A DNA stretch of 64,000 nt from Calliopum simillimum (Eukaryota > Arthropoda > Insecta > Diptera > Lauxaniidae): the NCBI GenBank assembly GCA_951812925.1, contig OX638372.1, positions 36,640,245 to 36,704,244 on the forward strand, written 5' to 3'. The notes beneath the pieces were generated by a model that was given only the letters and a program-made list of their open reading frames with translations, was not told where the DNA came from and did no database searches. The position numbers and the translations under genes are program-made. The first letter of the stretch is position 1, and each line of letters begins with the position of its first letter. This document shows, one piece after another, positions 8,946 through 19,916 of the stretch.

Positions 8946-9836
8946 CTCTTAATCGAGAAATTTATTAATTAAAAATAAAATTCACAGATCTTATTTTATG
9001 TCTTTTAAACAAATAAACAAATTTATTAATTTTTACACAAGAAAAGACTTGCTAACTTAGATAAAAAAATTTTTATTTTATCAAAGTTTTTTAAAGGGAA
9101 ACTATTTGGCCGCGCTGAAGGTAAAATTTTAAAGTCGCGTAATAATTCTTAATACTTTTTTGGCGTCGTATTAGATATGTGACTGATTTTGACCTCAAAA
9201 TAATAGTTTTTCTGACTGTTAAAAACCGTAAATTTCCGTTATTTTATATCTCTAGAAATGACTGTAAAATTTAACTGCAAAATATATTTTACTTACCTTC
9301 ACAGTAGAAATAAAAATAACTGTCGAAGAACAGTCAAAAATGTATTTTCATAGAAAAATGACTATTTTTACAGTAAAAATAACTACAACTGTAAAATTCA
9401 AAATTGACTGTAAATTTTGACTGTTACTTTACCTACAAATTTTTTTGAGTGCAGCTAAGTTAAAAATATGAGTTTATATCAAGTGTGACCCAATCAGTAC
9501 ATCTCCGTCAACGCAACGTACAAAAGTTGCCCAACTCCCAACTTTCGACGCACGTCGTTTGATTTGACAACCGTAAAATAAATTTATTTTCAATTTCATT
9601 TGTTGTTTTTTTTTTTCTTTGTCGTTTTTTTTTTTTTTTTTTAACAATATTGGAATAAAAAAATATTGGAGCTGTGCAAGTGTAAAATTAAAATTTGAAA
9701 TTAATATTATAAAAAGAAGGGTGATATTTTAATCCGTTTTGAAAGTATTCATTGGGCCAGGCTTCTCAGTCAAATGCGTCGCAGTCAGTTGAAAAAAACG
9801 ACGTGACGTATTCGACGTACTGAATGGACCGTTCGC

Positions 9837-9946
9837 TTAAATCAGCATCGCTTCAATCGATGAAGTGAAGTGAAAAGATTCGGTGAAAATGAAAGTGATA
9901 AATATTTTTACACTTCACAGTTTCACTGAACCAGAATCGACCCCCT
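9837..9946 (-). repeat. Half copy of the GGGTCGATTCTGG element
   Basis: About 105 bp match the inverse of 34787-34895, ending at the same terminal sequence (TTCACTGAACCAGAATC). It starts four bases outside the right 50-bp repeat at 9833, so one insertion is probably next to or inside the other. Confidence 0.7.
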
Positions 9947-10051
9947 GATCATTTTATACCAATTGTTCGCTGCCGAGAGTTGTTTCACACGACAGACAGG
10001 ATAGTTGCGCAACTGGTGGGGCATCACCAATTTTTCAGAGGATATATATTG

Positions 10052-10157
10052 GGCCTTATCGTTAATAAATATTCTCGAGAATTTGTTCTCTTACTCACTT
10101 GTTTGCAATCGCAAAACAAATTTTCTGGAAGGGGAAAATTCACTGGAAAAATAAGGC
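10052..10157. mobile_element. 106-bp MITE, GGCCTTATCG family, copy 1
   Basis: It begins GGCCTTAT and ends ATAAGGC, with the same length and about 85 percent identity to 46142-46247. A related end appears inverted near 10820-10835. Superfamily is not clear from the ends. The sequence from 10160 to 10925 otherwise shows no gene. Confidence 0.7.
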
Positions 10158-10927
10158 AATTGTCAAAGTTTGTGAGGACATTTTTTTACGTTTATTGATT
10201 AAATTTACCTCCCAACTTTTTGCTAGGGAATACTAATGTATAAATGAATAATTATAAATAACGTTTGACAAATTAAAAACTTTATTATAACTTTATTATT
10301 ATAGCTTATTAAAATAGCTTCCATATGACACTAAAATTTTTAGTATCTATCCAAGCGTTTCCAACTTGTACCGTTTCTGCTAGAACTATTTTTCACTTCA
10401 TTTTTTTTTTTGCGAACTTGTTGATGCAAACTTTCTATTTCGAAAGTCCACTAAAATGTTAAAAAAATAATTTTTTAAAAGCAAAACATTAACTTAATTT
10501 TCACAAATTTTAATCAGATGCAATTTGCTTGTTTTTTTTTAGTTTAGATGTCAAAATCCAGTGGAAAATGGAATGAAATGTCAACGATATTGGCAAAACA
10601 GCACTGCCAAATGTTATTTTTTTGCAATATATCTACGGTCTCGGAAAAAGTCAGCGTTGCTAACTGGTTATTTCTGAAAATGTCAACGATATTAAAATAA
10701 AAAAACATCCCTGCAGGAAGGGGACTTTCCATTCATAAAATATTCACTACTTCTAGTGCTCCCTCTCAGAGAGGGAGTATATTCTCAAGAATGGAAGCTC
10801 CCCTCAAATTTACGATAAGGCCCATTGTCTCGATGCATTTAATATATGTATGTACTAAATCTCATCTATTTAGGTGCGTAGTACAGTTTCAGATTTATGA
10901 CGAAATATTTTAAGGTCGTAAACTGTA

Positions 10928-11417
10928 AAACTACGTTTCCACCGGTGATTTATGAAGTGATTAAGCCGTTACTCATCTCATTCATCATGTATTAAACGTC
11001 AAATAAATCTGGAAATAGCCGTAAATCACTTCATAAATCTCCGGTCGAAACGCACTATAGTTTATAGACTACGTTTCCATCGCAGATGTATGAGGTAATT
11101 TTGCCGAAACCGACCTCATTCAACATGTATTAAATGACAAATAAATCTGGTAATAGCCGTTCATCGCCTCCTAAATCTCCGGTGGAAACATGCTATAAAT
11201 CATGTGATTAACTCCCAGATTTAGAGCTTAGTCGAAAAACTGCGTTAGATCAACTCATAAATCTGCGGTGGGAACGCAGTATTAATAGCCTGTTTGCACC
11301 GAAGATAATTGACGTGACTTGCAAGCTGTTTTCAGATTTATTTCACGTTTAATACATGATGAATGAGATTAGTTACGGCTTGATCACTTTATAAATCTCC
11401 GGCTGAAACGTAGTATT
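10928..11417. repeat. Cluster of hairpin units ending in TACGTTTC
   Basis: Three related units of about 130-150 bp occur: 10928-11063, 11077-11205 and, inverted, about 11290-11417. Each starts or ends with ACTACGTTTC and a GATTTATGAAGTGAT-like stretch, and contains CATGTATTAAA and AATAAATCTGG. Inverted ends within each unit suggest a MITE that inserted repeatedly or was amplified in place. Confidence 0.65.
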
Positions 11418-11817
11418 TTCTAGTACACTTCTTTTTTGAAAATAGCCAAAATCAAAATAAAATAAATCTAGACAGAAACAGATTTATGGTGATTTACACA
11501 GATTTAAAGATAAATCTCGAAACAACCGTAAAAAAAATGCTCCATTTAAGTTATTTTAGGGTATAAAAGTGATAATGTGATGTCCCATGATGCTCTATGA
11601 AAATGTAAGGGGGTCTAAACATCTTTAAATTCGTGTGAAGACATTTAAAGCTGTTTAAATTGAGCTTCTTTTCTATTGCGGTACTTTAATAAAATTGAAA
11701 AGAATTATAAACATAATAACACAAATGTACTTTTATTCGCAAAGTATCTATATAAAAAAGAAAAATAATTTTTCTCTCCTTTTTGGTTATAAGCTATTAA
11801 TTCAAAATACTATTTAA

Positions 11818-14800
11818 TTAACTTAAATTTTCAGTTATTAAAGCTTGCAATTTTTCAAGAAATATATCCTTTGCCTTGCAATCCTTCATGGCTGTTACAC
11901 ACTTTCGAACATTTTTTATTGTACTCTCCTCCAATGGTTGTGTACATTTTTTAATTATCTCCAATAATAACCATTCAAAGCTCATGAACATTTCTTCGTA
12001 AATTTCAGCTGGTGAAGAGCCAATGATTTTTAATACTTTTGATTCGAGTTTTTCAATTTTTTTTGCATCATTTTCTATTTGAGGAAGCAAAAACTTCACG
12101 ACTATATTTGCATAGTTGACCATACAATGGCGATAATTGTTAACAGCATTATGATTATCTGTTTCTGTAACTACGCCTCCTAAAATGAGCATCATGTCAG
12201 ATATATGAGGAAGTAAGCGGTCACTCCATGCTAACCATTCTGTTTCTTTCATTGTACAACGAACATAATTCTGCATGAAAAAAATACAAAATTTAAATCA
12301 TAATTAAACAATTTTGTTGTGGCTAAAAATATATGTTCAACGCTAGTGCTGCCTTTAAGTGAAACTTTAAGGTTTTAATAGTTGGGCAAGATTATTCTTG
12401 TCTTAAATTTTAATAATAAAAACCGTTTTTTAACCAAACTGCGGTTTCTTCCTTATTAAGTGGCAATCTTTAAAGTACTTACAATAATAAGGAACATTTC
12501 CGCTGTTGATTTGTCTTCAATTTCAACACGTATTAAGAAGCGATCGAAATCGACAGCAGGCTGATTAGGAGCCTGTGAGAATTTCTGGAAATAATACTGA
12601 GTTAGAGGACGATACGGATCCTTCATTACTTTCGTTATCCATTTACGATCTGTAGATTTGTAAAAATATTTATGGCTTGTATTAGAGTAAAAGCTCACAG
12701 GCAAGCAACAACTAACCTTTCTCTGTAGCCACTGGCAAAAATTTCTTTGATGTATTTTGTATAAACTGAATACATTCGCGGACAATTTCATCTCGTTCAT
12801 CTGTATAGGTAATGAGATCCCAGCGAGCCTTTTCCATAACTTGTGCAGTCATCAAAAGCACAGGCGCTGTCGCTTCCCCAAAATTAAGTGGTTTGTATGA
12901 TTGAGTTTCACCACGAGATGCAATTAAATTAAGAGATCTCATAATTGGTAGCAAACCTATGAAGCTTTCCATGTCCAGCAATTCGTTTACAGTCTTGTTG
13001 ATGAAATGCTTTAAAAATTCAGTTTTCCTTTCGGGTTGATAAAGAGTACAATAAATCTCGCAAAGCAAATCCGGAAAGTATTTCTCTTGCATTGTGGAGA
13101 TGTGCTGCATAGCAGCATTTAGCAATGGTTGAAAAAAACTGTTGGAAATGGGTAGTGTCTCACGAACTGTGACGCAAAAATTTTTCACATGCTCGCTAGT
13201 GTGACAGGCAGAGTCAAAGAACTTTCTCCACATTAGTTGTGGATGTTCGAACCAAAGCATTAAAAATTGGTTTAGATCAAAGGAAGAAGAAAATTTATTA
13301 AGAAATTCGGTGGCACGCTGTTGGAAATCGGCTGTGGAATGACAACAAATAGTGGTTTCTGTCCCAAAGGTTTGAATTTCATAAGCCACAAGTTGTAGTA
13401 GTTGATCGCCTTTAAATTGTTTCAATGCTTGTAGTATTATCGTGGTTAAGTCTTCAAAGTCTGTGTAGAGAGAAAATAATATGATGCTAAATGGAATTAT
13501 TTAAAGTAACTGTACACTTATTGGACCTTAAAAAAATTATTATTTATTAAGTATAGTTGAACAATTAAATATTGGGCAAGGAAACAATTGAAAGTAAATT
13601 GTAGTTTATTAACATAGAGTTTTTAAGTGAAAAATGAAAAAATCTGAAGTACAATAAACATTTATATGAAACAATATTTTCAAACAAAACTTAAATCCTT
13701 TTGAACAAGTTAAATGTACAAAGTGATTGTAACGTTTTCTTTCAACACTCCCACTACAAGTTGCAATCACATGTCATTTAAGTTTAGTAAGTTGCGTAAA
13801 TATTGGAAAGAAGTTTTCGGTAATGCCTTTGTGAATAAATCTGCTAATTGCGTTGTACTTGGAACATACAATAGATTAAATTCTTTGTTTTCATATTTCT
13901 CTCGTATAAAGTGATAACGGACGTCGATATGTTTTGTTCTTTTGTGATACTCTGGATTCCTTATCAACTTCATAGCACTTTGATTATCCAATAGTATATC
14001 ACATCCATGTTCCCCTTTAGTAATTTCTTTAAGTAAACGTTTAATCCAAATAAGATCTTTAACTGCCTCAGCAGCTGCAATGTATTCTGCTTCGGTTGTT
14101 GACAAAGCGACTGAACGTTGCTGCTGTGACCTCCAGCAAACAGTGCAGGATCCTAACTGTGTTACCATTCCTGAAGTTGATTTCCGATTACTAGTATCAC
14201 CAGCATAGTCAGAATCAGAGTACGTCCTTAACATAAAATCATTCTGCTTACTGTAAAGAAGTCCAAATTGCATAGTTCCTTTTAAATATCGAAGTACTCG
14301 CTTTGCTGAAGTGATATTAATTAAACTTGGATTATCCATATATCTGCTTAAAGCTCCCACTGCATATGAAATATCAGGACGACTTATAATTGAAAGATAT
14401 AAAAGTGACCCTATCAATTCCTTATATGGAAACTGTTGTACTTTTTCTTCATTGACTTCATTATAATTAGTTTCCAGTGGAGTAGATACACTTTTGCATT
14501 CTGTCATGCTAAATCGTTGCAGAATTTTTGAAGTGTATTGTGATTGATGAAGAAACAAATTTCCATTTTCCATTTGTTTCATCTGAAATCCTAAAAACTT
14601 ATTAAGTTTACATTCTTTAATGTCAAAATGTTGTTTTAAATGGTTTAAAAAAGTTGATGCAAGATTTTGATCACTTGCCAATAAAAGTCCATCATCAACA
14701 TAAATTGCAAGTATTAATTTTGAATTTGTATTATTCTTAATGTATATACAAGAGTCTGCATCACTTACTTGCATATCAAACTTTTTTAGAACTTCGCAAA

Positions 14801-17800
14801 ACTTTTTGTTAAAACATCTTGGAGCTTGCTTCAAGCCGTATAAACTCCGTTTCAACTTACAGACTTTATTTTTGTCTTTAACATAACCGATTGGTTGTTT
14901 CATATAGAGTTCCTCTTCCAATGTTCCATACAAAAAGGCTGTCTTAATATCAAATTGGTTAATTATCATACCTTCATTTACTGCTACACACAAAATTGTT
15001 CTTATTGAATCATATTTTACCACCGGACTGAAGGTTTCTTCATAATCTAAACCATAAACTTGAGTAAAGCCTCTTGCGACCAAACGTGCTTTAAACCGTT
15101 CCACAGATCCGTCCGTATGAAGTTTTGTCTTAAATATCCATCGACAATCCACAAGTTTACGATTAGCAGGCAGATCGCACAGCTCCCAAGTTTGGTTTTT
15201 TATCAGAGATTCGTATTCTTCATCCATTGCCTGTTGCCAGTCTTTTGCATTGCTAGACTGTATTGCTTCCTGGTAAGTCGTTGGATCATCACTATCCGAT
15301 ACAGTCAAAAACATCTCAAATATGTTATTTTTAGATGACCGTAAGTTGTATCTTTCTCTCTCCTGAGTTATTTCATGTAAATTCGGCGTAACTTCTGTAA
15401 TATCATCTTGAATTTCAGCTTGATTTCCATCTAATGAAATAGATTCTTCTTGCGCTACCTGAATGTCATCACACATTGTTGGTAAACTATTATATGTGTC
15501 ATTATCTGGCAATTTGAAAATAACTTCTTCAGATGTTTCATGGTTAACTTCAACCAATTCCTTATTTTCGATTTCTTTTGCAAAAATAACGTCTCGGTGA
15601 ATTTCAACCTTATCTTCCAGCTCAAAATATATTCGATATCCTTTCACATTAGTATCATATCCAATAAAAATACCTCTTTTACTTTTGGCATCCCATTTTT
15701 TACGAAGATCTTTCGAAACATGAGCAAAAACTTCGCAGCCAAATACTCGCAAATGTTTTATTGCTGGAGTCCTCTGGAACCATAACTCGAAAGGAGTCTT
15801 TTCTTTGATTGAACTTGGTCCACTGCGATTCAAAACATAGACAACCGTGTTTACAGCTTCAGCCCAAAGCTTCTTGTTTAAACCTTTGGTGTGGATTAAA
15901 CTTCTAGCTAGCTCAACCACTGTACGTAATTCTCTTTCTACAGCTCCGTTCTGCTCTGGTGTATAGGGCACTGTTCTTTGATGTCGAATTCCATTTTGTG
16001 ACAACAAATCTTGAACATTTTTGTTTATAAATTCAGTTCCATTGTCAGATCTGAATACTTTTGGCACAACTTTGCTATTTTTTACCAGTTTTAAAAATTT
16101 TTTTAAGTTCTCCTTGACTTCATCCTTGTGTTTTAGAAAAAACACCCATTTAAATCGTGAGAAATCATCTTTTAGAAGAAGAAAATACTTTGATCCACCA
16201 ATAGAAGGCTGCTCCATGGGACCACAAATGTCAGCATGTATAATTTCTCCAGCCTTCTTAGCACGGTTATCACTTAAATGGAAAGGCTGCCTATGATGCT
16301 TACCAAAACAGCATCCATCACATATTGTTTCCATATCATTGACAAAATCAACTTCGTGCTGCTTAAGAACCTGTTGTATATGATTATAATTTTGATGAAC
16401 TAACCTTTGATGCCATAATTTAAGCGAAGCTTTTCGATTGATCCCTGCTGAATAATTTGCAGTATTTTCATCATTGGTTATACCTTCACTTTTCTTCAAG
16501 ACTCTCATTTTCATTTCAAATAATTGACCACTTCGAACACCCTGAGCTTGTACTTTGCCATCTCGATGAAATGTGCACACATTTTTATTTGATTTCATTA
16601 CAAACCCTTTATCCATTGCAGTACTAGCAGAAAACAAATTGACTTTTATGTCAGGTACATATAAAACATCAGCAAGATACTTCTGCTGCCAGCCGTCTGA
16701 ACTGCACATTAAAACGGTTATATTTCCCTTTCCTAAGGCTTTTAAAGTTGAACCATCACCAATTCTGACATATTTGCATTTGTCAAATAATTCTAGGCCT
16801 GAATACCAATCCCGATGAGCTGTCATATGTTCGGAAGCACCGGAATCCACATACCACTTTTCATTAACATCAACCACTTGATACTCAGTATCACACATAA
16901 AAGCATTTGATTTCACTTCCTTATTATGGTTTACAGCTAATTTCATTTTAATGAGAGGACAATCCTTTTTCCAGTGGCCTTCTTCATTACAATTAAAACA
17001 TTTTCCTGGGTTTCTGTTAAGCTTAAATTTCTTCGAAGTAAATGCAATTGCATCAGTTTTTTCATCATTGCTCCTGGTTTGTTCAAGAATCAAGCGATTT
17101 GTAAGATTTTCTAAAGTCTTCTTATCTTCTTGTGTTGACTCCCAAGCAGTAATAAAATTATTGAAATTTGATGGTAACGTCATTAAAATTTTCGTCATGA
17201 TCATTTTTTCTGATATTGGCTCACCAAGATTTTTAAGTCTATCAGCTAACTCTTCAATTTTAGCTACATGACCTTCAATGCTATCTTCCGGAGATTTTTG
17301 AATCTGATAAAATTTTTGTTGAAGCATATGAATGCTCACTTCGGACTTCAGTTCGTATATGGTTAGAAGTTTTTTCCACATTTCCTTAGCATTTTTGCAG
17401 CACATTAAATACTGAATCACTGACTTATTGACTGCAGTAATTATGCAACGCTGAGCTTTGATATCAGCCTTTTCCCATTCTTCCAAACTCTTTAGGTATG
17501 CTGCATTTTCAGCATCTCCACCTCCTTGTGGCAATGGTTGTTCCCAGCTGCCTTCAACTATTTTGTAGACGTCCATAGATTTTAAAATGATGCACATCTG
17601 GAACTTCCACGAACTCCAATTCGCAGCTCCTTGCAGTTTTTCAATCTTCACGTCATCCATGTTGAATGCTGTTTCTATAAAGCTGATTTTCACTATTTTT
17701 TATTAAAATTATCTCTATGCAGTTGAACAATTTTTCTTTTTCCTTTATTTAGACGTTGTCTGGGCCCATAACCAGTTGAACAATTAAATATTGGGCAAGG

Positions 17801-19746
17801 AAACAATTGAAAGTAAATTGTAGTTTATTAACATAGAGTTTTTAAGTGAAAAATGAAAAAATCTGAAGTACAATAAACATTTATATGAAACAATATTTTC
17901 AAACAAAACTTAAATCCTTTTGAACAAGTTAAATGTACAAAGTGATTGTAACGTTTTCTTTCAACAAGTATATTCATTGCTTTTCGGCGGTCTTTTGTAC
18001 ACTTATTTTTTTTTTTTTTTTTAATTTACTATTTTGGCGATTCTAAAGGAGAACCCTCCCTCGAAAACACGTAGACTCAAAAAACGTGATACTTTTAAGG
18101 ATAAAAGTTTGTTTTTCACTTTTTTTAAAGGATTCTTTTATCTAAATGATTTAAAAAAGTCTGACTTAACTTAAAAAAAACTTTTAAAAAAGTTTCTTTC
18201 AAGGTCTGATTTTAGCTTTGCATTCATTCCTAAACGTTTTATTTTGATAAATATTAAATATTGTCAATATCTAGCAATTACAATCTTATACTTTACCTGA
18301 AGCATCGATATCCATTTTTTCAGTCTCTGCTGTTGAGTCCTCCTTTTTAATAGCATCGTCGGTAATATCCTCTATTTTAATATCAGTTTCTTTTATAAAA
18401 TTAGTTTCTTCATTGTGCTCCATTTGCAACTTCATATAATTTAAAATTTTCTCACAGTGCTCTACAGTCATCAATTTTATGTTATCCCTTATAGATTGCA
18501 AACATTCATCGTTACCATATGCGACATTGCGATTGAGTAGCTCATTAAACCAAATCATTTTTATGTCGTGCGGTAAATTATTATCATCTAAACTGCGTAG
18601 AATTACTCCGATATTAGCATCACTCACAGTCTCCTCTAGCGTCTTTGGACGTATGGCAATGGCACACAGCTGTTGTTCTACATCGTGAGCAAAACTGCGA
18701 TTTGCTAACATGCGCTGACCTACGCGGTAAGCCAATTCGCCTATGGCCATTTGGAGGTTTATAGTGTCAGTGAGGTCTATTTCAACCCAATACATAAATA
18801 CATCGATTTTTACAAGCATAACATTGTATTGTAGCGAATTTAGAAGTGCAGAAATGATCTTAAGTTGGTATTCCTTTAACAGCGCAAAGTTATTTTTCTT
18901 GTTGGGTTTTGATTTTTTGCATTGCTCTTGACAAATTTCATAAATTTCAATATTGAAGTTTGGTGCGATCAACGCTGGTTTTTCGTATATATCAAAACAG
19001 CGCAATGTCATGTCCAGCAGATGTTTAAGGGCGATACCCGAGTATTTAAAAAACTGAGATTTATTGAATTTTTTAAACTTCTCAGCATCCGGGGTGTAAA
19101 ACTGTCTGAGAAAGTTCATTGTATAATCATACAGCTTACCAAAAATGATTTTCTTTTCAACAACTTCAATTTCACGCAGTTCTCCGCGAGAAATACTGAG
19201 GAATAAGGCATTGACCAATTTTTCTACTTTGTCTAGCACCTCATATGGATCATCTATATATTTCATGGAATCTGAAGCAGTCTCAAAATATTGGAAAGCA
19301 AACCAACAAGGCGTATAGGAAAGTATTTCATAGAAAAACTGATCCAATTTGAGTTCCCACATCATAGTCACCAATAGAAATTTAGGCAGTAGTGGGCATA
19401 ACTCAAGCACATGACCAATGACCGGATCATCTTTCAAATTATACTTGTAAGTTGCATCAGTGTTGGCGAAAAGAAACATCGATAATTTTCGCAGCATTTC
19501 ATAAGCTGTTTCAACTGGCTTCTTCGTTTTTTCATCAATATAGCCCCGCTCTAGCAGAAGTCCTTGGAGTCTGTTAGCGAGTTCATTAATGAAGGCTTCA
19601 TTTCCACCGCGAAAGTGAATTTTGGCAAACGGCTTAACGTATTTATTACAATGTTCTAGTATTGACTTTACTTCATCGAATTCCTCACAGTAATCCATTA
19701 CGGAATCTTTCGAAAATAACTTTAAAATTTTATGCAAATCCCGCAT
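11818..19746 (-). CDS. Four-exon gene, 937-residue helical protein of unknown function
   Basis: Exons on the minus strand: 19746-18297, 13460-12717, 12649-12483 and 12270-11818. Introns are GT-AG with phases 1, 1 and 0, and the exons sum to 2814 nt, that is 937 residues plus stop. Splice donors are GTAAAG, GTTAGT and GTAAGT. The protein starts MRDLHKILKLFSKDSV and is rich in Leu, Lys and Glu with long predicted helices, no signal peptide and no TM segment. An acidic Lys/Glu linker around residues 450-480 (ending KMDIDAS) separates two helical halves. I do not recognise the family; an armadillo/HEAT-like scaffold is only a guess. Intron 1 is 4836 bp because it contains copia element 2; without it and one target copy it would be 419 bp. 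A candidate AATAAA lies at 11732-11737. Confidence 0.85.
13555..13747 (-). repeat. 3' LTR of copia element 2
   Basis: 193 bp, reading TGTTGAAAG...GTTCAACT on the minus strand. It contains the minus-strand AATAAA at 13605-13610. The polypurine run GTGGGAG precedes it at 13748-13754. Confidence 0.95.
13767..17693 (-). CDS. Copia-type gag-pol polyprotein, intact
   Basis: A 1308-residue open frame. The likely start is the second methionine (17660, MDDVKIEKLQGA), since copia gag usually starts just before this motif; the first ATG would add 11 residues. Gag ends in a CCHC knuckle (CFNCNEEGHWKKDC, about 232-245). The protease is VDSGAS at about 281-286, the integrase has a His/Cys domain and the IHADICGP, RSDNGTE and NGAVERE acidic contexts, RT has YVDD near 998, and RNase H has SDSDYAGD near 1160 and STTEAEY near 1200. 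No interruption is seen. It is closer to the classical Drosophila copia group than element 1, judging by the priming site. Confidence 0.95.
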   Translation of the reverse strand: MKISFIETAFNMDDVKIEKLQGAANWSSWKFQMCIILKSMDVYKIVEGSWEQPLPQGGGDAENAAYLKSLEEWEKADIKAQRCIITAVNKSVIQYLMCCKNAKEMWKKLLTIYELKSEVSIHMLQQKFYQIQKSPEDSIEGHVAKIEELADRLKNLGEPISEKMIMTKILMTLPSNFNNFITAWESTQEDKKTLENLTNRLILEQTRSNDEKTDAIAFTSKKFKLNRNPGKCFNCNEEGHWKKDCPLIKMKLAVNHNKEVKSNAFMCDTEYQVVDVNEKWYVDSGASEHMTAHRDWYSGLELFDKCKYVRIGDGSTLKALGKGNITVLMCSSDGWQQKYLADVLYVPDIKVNLFSASTAMDKGFVMKSNKNVCTFHRDGKVQAQGVRSGQLFEMKMRVLKKSEGITNDENTANYSAGINRKASLKLWHQRLVHQNYNHIQQVLKQHEVDFVNDMETICDGCCFGKHHRQPFHLSDNRAKKAGEIIHADICGPMEQPSIGGSKYFLLLKDDFSRFKWVFFLKHKDEVKENLKKFLKLVKNSKVVPKVFRSDNGTEFINKNVQDLLSQNGIRHQRTVPYTPEQNGAVERELRTVVELARSLIHTKGLNKKLWAEAVNTVVYVLNRSGPSSIKEKTPFELWFQRTPAIKHLRVFGCEVFAHVSKDLRKKWDAKSKRGIFIGYDTNVKGYRIYFELEDKVEIHRDVIFAKEIENKELVEVNHETSEEVIFKLPDNDTYNSLPTMCDDIQVAQEESISLDGNQAEIQDDITEVTPNLHEITQERERYNLRSSKNNIFEMFLTVSDSDDPTTYQEAIQSSNAKDWQQAMDEEYESLIKNQTWELCDLPANRKLVDCRWIFKTKLHTDGSVERFKARLVARGFTQVYGLDYEETFSPVVKYDSIRTILCVAVNEGMIINQFDIKTAFLYGTLEEELYMKQPIGYVKDKNKVCKLKRSLYGLKQAPRCFNKKFCEVLKKFDMQVSDADSCIYIKNNTNSKLILAIYVDDGLLLASDQNLASTFLNHLKQHFDIKECKLNKFLGFQMKQMENGNLFLHQSQYTSKILQRFSMTECKSVSTPLETNYNEVNEEKVQQFPYKELIGSLLYLSIISRPDISYAVGALSRYMDNPSLINITSAKRVLRYLKGTMQFGLLYSKQNDFMLRTYSDSDYAGDTSNRKSTSGMVTQLGSCTVCWRSQQQRSVALSTTEAEYIAAAEAVKDLIWIKRLLKEITKGEHGCDILLDNQSAMKLIRNPEYHKRTKHIDVRYHFIREKYENKEFNLLYVPSTTQLADLFTKALPKTSFQYLRNLLNLNDM
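17758..17773 (-). other. Primer-binding site matching the inside of initiator tRNA-Met
   Basis: Directly after the 5' LTR the minus strand reads GGTTATGGGCCCAG, the complement of the anticodon-arm region of initiator tRNA-Met. This is the half-tRNA priming known for Drosophila copia, in which a cleaved tRNA fragment primes reverse transcription. Confidence 0.88.
17774..17966 (-). repeat. 5' LTR of copia element 2
   Basis: 193 bp, same sequence as 13555-13747 as far as I can align by eye. It carries the same sense-strand AATAAA at 17824-17829, which the host transcript must read through before reaching exon 2. Confidence 0.95.
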
Positions 19747-19916
19747 TGAAGTAAATTTGTTTTTCTTTTTTTAACAAAAGTAAAAAAACTGGATTTTTAA
19801 AGAATAAACAGTATAGATCTCGTTCAGAAAACGCGTGAAAAAGTCAAAAACAAATGTCAAATACAATCCTTTTGAATCTGTTTTTCGCATGGTGGAATTA
19901 TAAGGTGATGACAACC

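Larger units (their letters stand above)
5945..9445. mobile_element. Inner DNA-transposon ends with CACTC termini and TGACTGTAA subterminal motifs
   Basis: The left end CACTCAAAAAAAT (5945) and its inverse near 9445 are followed inward by dense repeats of the type ACAGTCAAAA and TGACTGTAA, many copies in 5960-6250 and 9170-9430 in both orientations. Such arrays usually bind transposase. CACT-type ends occur in several superfamilies; without a clear target duplication or transposase I do not assign one. The interior is filled by other sequences. Confidence 0.55.
5894..9833. mobile_element. Composite element bounded by 50-bp inverted repeats
   Basis: A 50-bp sequence at 5894-5943 returns inverted at 9784-9833 with two mismatches; homology stops abruptly on both sides. 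Between them lie, in order, a second pair of ends (CACTCAAAAAAAT at 5945-5957 and about 9433-9445), a large hairpin (6379-7489), a broken Neuroglian-like fragment (about 7580-8500) and palindromic motifs. I found no target duplication at the 50-bp ends, so the boundary could instead be an old nested insertion or an inverted duplication. No transposase frame survives. Confidence 0.6.
13555..17966 (-). mobile_element. Complete copia-type LTR retrotransposon 2, inside intron 1
   Basis: A 4412-bp element in the same orientation as the host gene, flanked by AGTAT at 13550-13554 and 17967-17971. The two 193-bp LTRs look identical and the polyprotein frame is intact, so insertion is very recent and may be polymorphic in the population. 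Its sequence differs from element 1 throughout, so the two belong to different copia lineages. Confidence 0.97.
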
